Origin: an uncultured Oscillospiraceae bacterium
GTDB taxonomy: Bacteria > Bacillota > Clostridia > Oscillospirales > Ruminococcaceae
Reading direction: 5' to 3'
DNA: 8,366 bases
Assembly: GCA_934463345.1 (NCBI GenBank)
Contig: CAKSJL010000072.1
Coordinates: 1-8,366 of the forward strand
The translations under genes and the position numbers were made by a program. Numbering within the stretch: position 1 is the first letter of the stretch; the number at the start of each line of letters is the position of its first letter. The notes under the pieces were generated by a model. It made no database searches. It had not been told where the DNA came from and saw only the letters and a program-made list of their open reading frames with translations. Positions 6,015 to 8,366 of this stretch are shown piece after piece.

Positions 6015-7379
6015 ATGCTGAATTATAACACATATGACATACTTGAAACAATAAGAATGATTCAGGATGAATGTCTTGATATCAGAACAATAACAATGGG
6101 AATATCCCTGTTAGACTGCATTGACAGCGATATAGACAAAGCATGCGACAAGGTCTATAAGAAAATAACATCAAAAGCCAAGGATCTTGTAAAAACAGGT
6201 GAAAGAATAGAAAAAGAATATGGCATTCCGATTATACACAAAAGAATCGCTGTAACTCCTATTGCAATCGTTTCAGCTGCCTGTACAGAGAAGAATCCAG
6301 TTAAGTTTGCACTTGCTCTCCAGAAAGCTGCTGATACATGCGGTGTTAACTTTATCGGCGGATACTCTGCTCTTGTGCAAAAAGGCTTCAGCGCCGGAGA
6401 TATTGAACTCATAAATTCAATTCCGGAAGCTTTGTCACTGACATCCAATATTTGCTCTTCCATCAATGTCGGTTCAAGCAAAAGCGGAATTAACATGGAC
6501 GCAGTTGCAATGATGGGAAAAATTATTAGAAAATCGGCTGAGATCACTGCGGATCAGCAGTGTATAGGTCCGGCAAAACTTGTCGTATTTTGTAATGCTC
6601 CGGAGGATAATCCGTTTATGGCTGGCGCTTTTCATGGAACAGGCGAACCTGACTGTGTAATAAATGTCGGTGTTTCCGGTCCGGGTGTTGTACGTTCAGC
6701 AATAAAGAAGTATCCTGATGCATCTATCGGTGAAATTGCTGACATAATAAAGAAAACTGCATTTAAAATAACAAGAATGGGTCAGTTGGTTGGTACAAAG
6801 GCTTCACAGATGCTGGGCGTTCCGTTTGGAATCGTTGACCTTTCACTTGCACCAACACCGGCGGTAGGCGACAGCGTTGCACATATTCTTGAGGAAATCG
6901 GCCTTGAAACCTGCGGTGCGCCTGGAACAACTGCTGCTCTTGCACTTCTCAATGATGCAGTAAAGAAGGGCGGAGTAATGGCTTCTTCAAGTGTAGGAGG
7001 ACTTTCTGGCGCATTTATACCGGTTTCGGAGGACGCAGGCATGATAGATGCTGTAAACAACGGTTCGCTCGTTATTGAAAAGCTTGAAGCAATGACAGCA
7101 GTTTGTTCTGTTGGCCTTGATATGATCGTTGTTCCGGGCGATACCACTGCTGAAACAATTTCCGCAGTTATAGCGGACGAAGCTGCAATAGGTATGGTAA
7201 ATAATAAGACAACAGCTGTTCGCCTTATTCCTGCTATAGGCAAGAAGGTCGGAGAAACTCTTGAATTCGGCGGACTGCTCGGAAGCGGACCTGTTATGAA
7301 TATCAACACAAAATCTCCTGCTAAATTCATTTCAAGAGGCGGAAGAATTCCGGCGCCTATGCACAGCATTAAGAATTAA
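6015..7379 (+). CDS. UPF0210 (PFL-family, DUF711) protein
   Basis: This is a 454-residue soluble protein, full length for the family. Recognisable conserved stretches are [10 protein letters not shown] (28-37), [20 protein letters not shown] (152-171), FHGTGEPD (206-213), [10 protein letters not shown] (217-226), [15 protein letters not shown] (275-289), [20 protein letters not shown] (298-317) and [16 protein letters not shown] (367-382). The tail [11 protein letters not shown] follows at 441-451. The family name comes from fold similarity to the barrel of pyruvate formate-lyase. I see no glycyl-radical loop of the RVxGY type, so formate-lyase activity should not be assumed. Many Gly/Asp-rich loops and the conserved Cys300 suggest an enzyme of unknown reaction. 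The start has AAGGAG 8 nt upstream. It sits 19 nt after its usual ACT partner and 21 nt before a V/A-ATPase stalk gene, so all are probably cotranscribed. Confidence 0.92.
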   Translation: MLNYNTYDILETIRMIQDECLDIRTITMGISLLDCIDSDIDKACDKVYKKITSKAKDLVKTGERIEKEYGIPIIHKRIAVTPIAIVSAACTEKNPVKFALALQKAADTCGVNFIGGYSALVQKGFSAGDIELINSIPEALSLTSNICSSINVGSSKSGINMDAVAMMGKIIRKSAEITADQQCIGPAKLVVFCNAPEDNPFMAGAFHGTGEPDCVINVGVSGPGVVRSAIKKYPDASIGEIADIIKKTAFKITRMGQLVGTKASQMLGVPFGIVDLSLAPTPAVGDSVAHILEEIGLETCGAPGTTAALALLNDAVKKGGVMASSSVGGLSGAFIPVSEDAGMIDAVNNGSLVIEKLEAMTAVCSVGLDMIVVPGDTTAETISAVIADEAAIGMVNNKTTAVRLIPAIGKKVGETLEFGGLLGSGPVMNINTKSPAKFISRGGRIPAPMHSIKN

Positions 7380-7400
7380 TTTAAGTTTCGGGAGGTCATT

Positions 7401-7727
7401 ATGGAGAGCATTGTTGACAAAATAATTGAGATCGACCGTATGGCTGACAGCAGAATTAATGATGCAAGAAAGAAAAGCGATGAAATTTTAAACGCAGCCG
7501 AAGAAAAGTGTCGCAGACTTAAAAATGACATTGCTTCCGGTGCTGATAAAAGAATTGCCGAGGTTGAAGAAATCAACAGGCTTGAATACGAAAAAGAGTC
7601 TGAAAAACTTCATAAAGAATATGAAACCAGAAAGAACGAAATGGATTCCTTCTTTGAGGCAAATCATGCAGACATTGAAAAAAGTATTTTTTCTGAGATA
7701 GTGGGTGAGGAATGTGAAAAGCTCTGA
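7401..7727 (+). CDS. V/A-type ATPase peripheral stalk subunit G/H-like coiled-coil protein
   Basis: This is a 108-residue, highly charged protein that is predicted to be almost one continuous coiled coil (about residues 4-95), rich in Glu, Lys, Arg and Asp with heptad-like Ile/Leu/Ala positions. It has no signal peptide or membrane segment. Size, composition and position immediately before a V/A-ATPase subunit C gene fit the G/H stalk subunit (AhaH/NtpF type), which pairs with subunit E to form the peripheral stalk holding the catalytic head. Sequence alone would not separate it from other short coiled-coil proteins, so the call leans on context. GGGAGG lies about 6 nt before the ATG. The end overlaps the next gene, which supports coupling. 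Confidence 0.75.
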   Translation: MESIVDKIIEIDRMADSRINDARKKSDEILNAAEEKCRRLKNDIASGADKRIAEVEEINRLEYEKESEKLHKEYETRKNEMDSFFEANHADIEKSIFSEIVGEECEKL

Positions 7728-8366
7728 AAATGCCACTGTTGTAAAGGCAAGGACTGTATATGGACATCGCTTAAAATACGAAAATTATACAGAGCTTGCC
7801 TCCAGAAAAAAAGTTACGGACGCAGCTGAATATCTGAAAAAAAATACTTACTTTTCAGAAGCGCTGGCTGACATTGATACCGCAACTATTCACAGAGGAT
7901 TTCTGGAATCTGTACTCAATCGTGCATATTATGACGGATATGAAAAACTTTGCCACTTTCAGCACCTTGAAAAACAGCCATTTTTTAATTTTTTGCTTGT
8001 AAGATCTGAGATAAGAGAACTGCTTAAAGCGCTCCTTTCGCTTAATAACGAGAGGGATGATGTGTATATTGAGTCAATGCACAGTTTTCTTATTGAAAAA
8101 TCCTGTATTGACCTTATGGCTCTTGCGAGAGCTTCTGATTTTAAGGAGCTTTTAAAAGTGCTCAGGCATACGCCGTATTATGATGTTTTAAAAAATGTCA
8201 GAACTGACAGCAGCGGCAATGTTCCATACACCAGATGCGAGGTTCTTCTCCGCACATATTACATGAAATGGCTTCTTGAAAATGCTGGAAAATGTACTTA
8301 TGGGAGATCAGAAAAGGCTCTCATAGACCAGATTAATGTCCAGACAGATATGATAAATATTGTAAA
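7714..8366 (+). CDS. V/A-type ATPase subunit C (AC39/V0d family), cut by right edge
   Basis: The frame stays open for 217 codons to the window end, so the C-terminal part is missing (the family is usually about 330-350 residues). The N-terminal pattern VVKARTVYGHRL, then ELASRKKVTDAAEYLKKNTY, TIHRGFLESVL, the RSEIRELLKAL helix and the DMINIV stretch near the end match bacterial V/A-ATPase subunit C. This subunit links the central rotor stalk to the membrane ring. The start is uncertain: GTG 7714 has GGTGAGG only 3 nt before it, while in-frame GTG 7705 has a weaker site. Either way the gene overlaps the previous one by 14-23 nt. Other V/A-ATPase subunits (I, K, E, F, A, B, D) would be expected to the right, beyond the window. 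Confidence 0.85.
   Translation, partial: MKSSENATVVKARTVYGHRLKYENYTELASRKKVTDAAEYLKKNTYFSEALADIDTATIHRGFLESVLNRAYYDGYEKLCHFQHLEKQPFFNFLLVRSEIRELLKALLSLNNERDDVYIESMHSFLIEKSCIDLMALARASDFKELLKVLRHTPYYDVLKNVRTDSSGNVPYTRCEVLLRTYYMKWLLENAGKCTYGRSEKALIDQINVQTDMINIV

Noticed and set aside
6782..7369. Long open frame (195 codons) on the minus strand inside the UPF0210 gene
   Set aside because: It lies wholly antisense to a clearly conserved gene, is low-complexity in Ser/Pro/Ala/Thr, and shows no recognised family. It is a shadow of codon bias on the other strand.
6015..7379. Pyruvate formate-lyase activity for the PFL-family protein
   Set aside because: The name reflects fold similarity. No glycyl-radical loop is visible, and no activating enzyme gene is nearby.
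7727..7732. ATG at 7730 as the start of subunit C
   Set aside because: It is out of frame with the subunit C reading frame, which needs GTG 7714 or GTG 7705.

Overview
The window looks like the chromosome of an AT-rich, low-GC Gram-positive anaerobe, most likely a Ruminococcus-like member of the Oscillospiraceae/Clostridia. The reasons are purine-rich Shine-Dalgarno sequences before most genes, sigma-A style promoters, a V/A-type ATPase operon, a UPF0237/UPF0210 gene pair and a YfhO-type membrane protein. This assignment is inference from gene content, not from a database search. No tRNA, rRNA, IS element, phage gene or CRISPR array was seen.

Left block, minus strand (1-4857). Reading in the direction of transcription, it holds a YfhO-family polytopic membrane protein (4787-2118), an AEC-type permease (2110-1199) and a ROK-type transcriptional regulator (from 1106, running off the left edge). 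The YfhO gene has a good promoter (TTGATT, 17 bp, TATAAT). The permease starts with TTG and its ribosome binding site overlaps the YfhO stop codon, so the two are probably translationally coupled. The ROK gene lies 92 bp further on, behind a hairpin and a small inverted repeat. It may be read from the same transcript or from a weak promoter of its own.

Centre (4788-5139). This is a very AT-rich divergent intergenic region. It carries the YfhO promoter on the minus strand, an extended -10 promoter on the plus strand, and several short direct repeats spaced at about one or two helical turns.

Right block, plus strand (5055-8366). A small DtxR/MntR-like winged-helix regulator comes first. By hand alignment it has lost all six MntR metal-ligand positions. 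Then comes a second extended -10 promoter with a 12-bp palindrome just downstream and a roughly 100-nt leader that can form alternative stems. It drives the ACT-domain protein (UPF0237), the UPF0210/PFL-family protein, V/A-ATPase stalk subunit G/H and V/A-ATPase subunit C (cut by the right edge). The short gaps, the 14-nt overlap and the absence of a visible terminator suggest one operon. It would join an ACT-domain sensor and its partner protein of unknown activity to the start of a V/A-ATPase operon.

Most genes are recognisable family members. The points most worth following up are the metal-ligand-free DtxR-like regulator, the ROK-like regulator with a degenerate kinase core, the UPF0237-UPF0210-ATPase linkage, and the structured regulatory DNA/RNA at 4861-4985 and 5629-5710.
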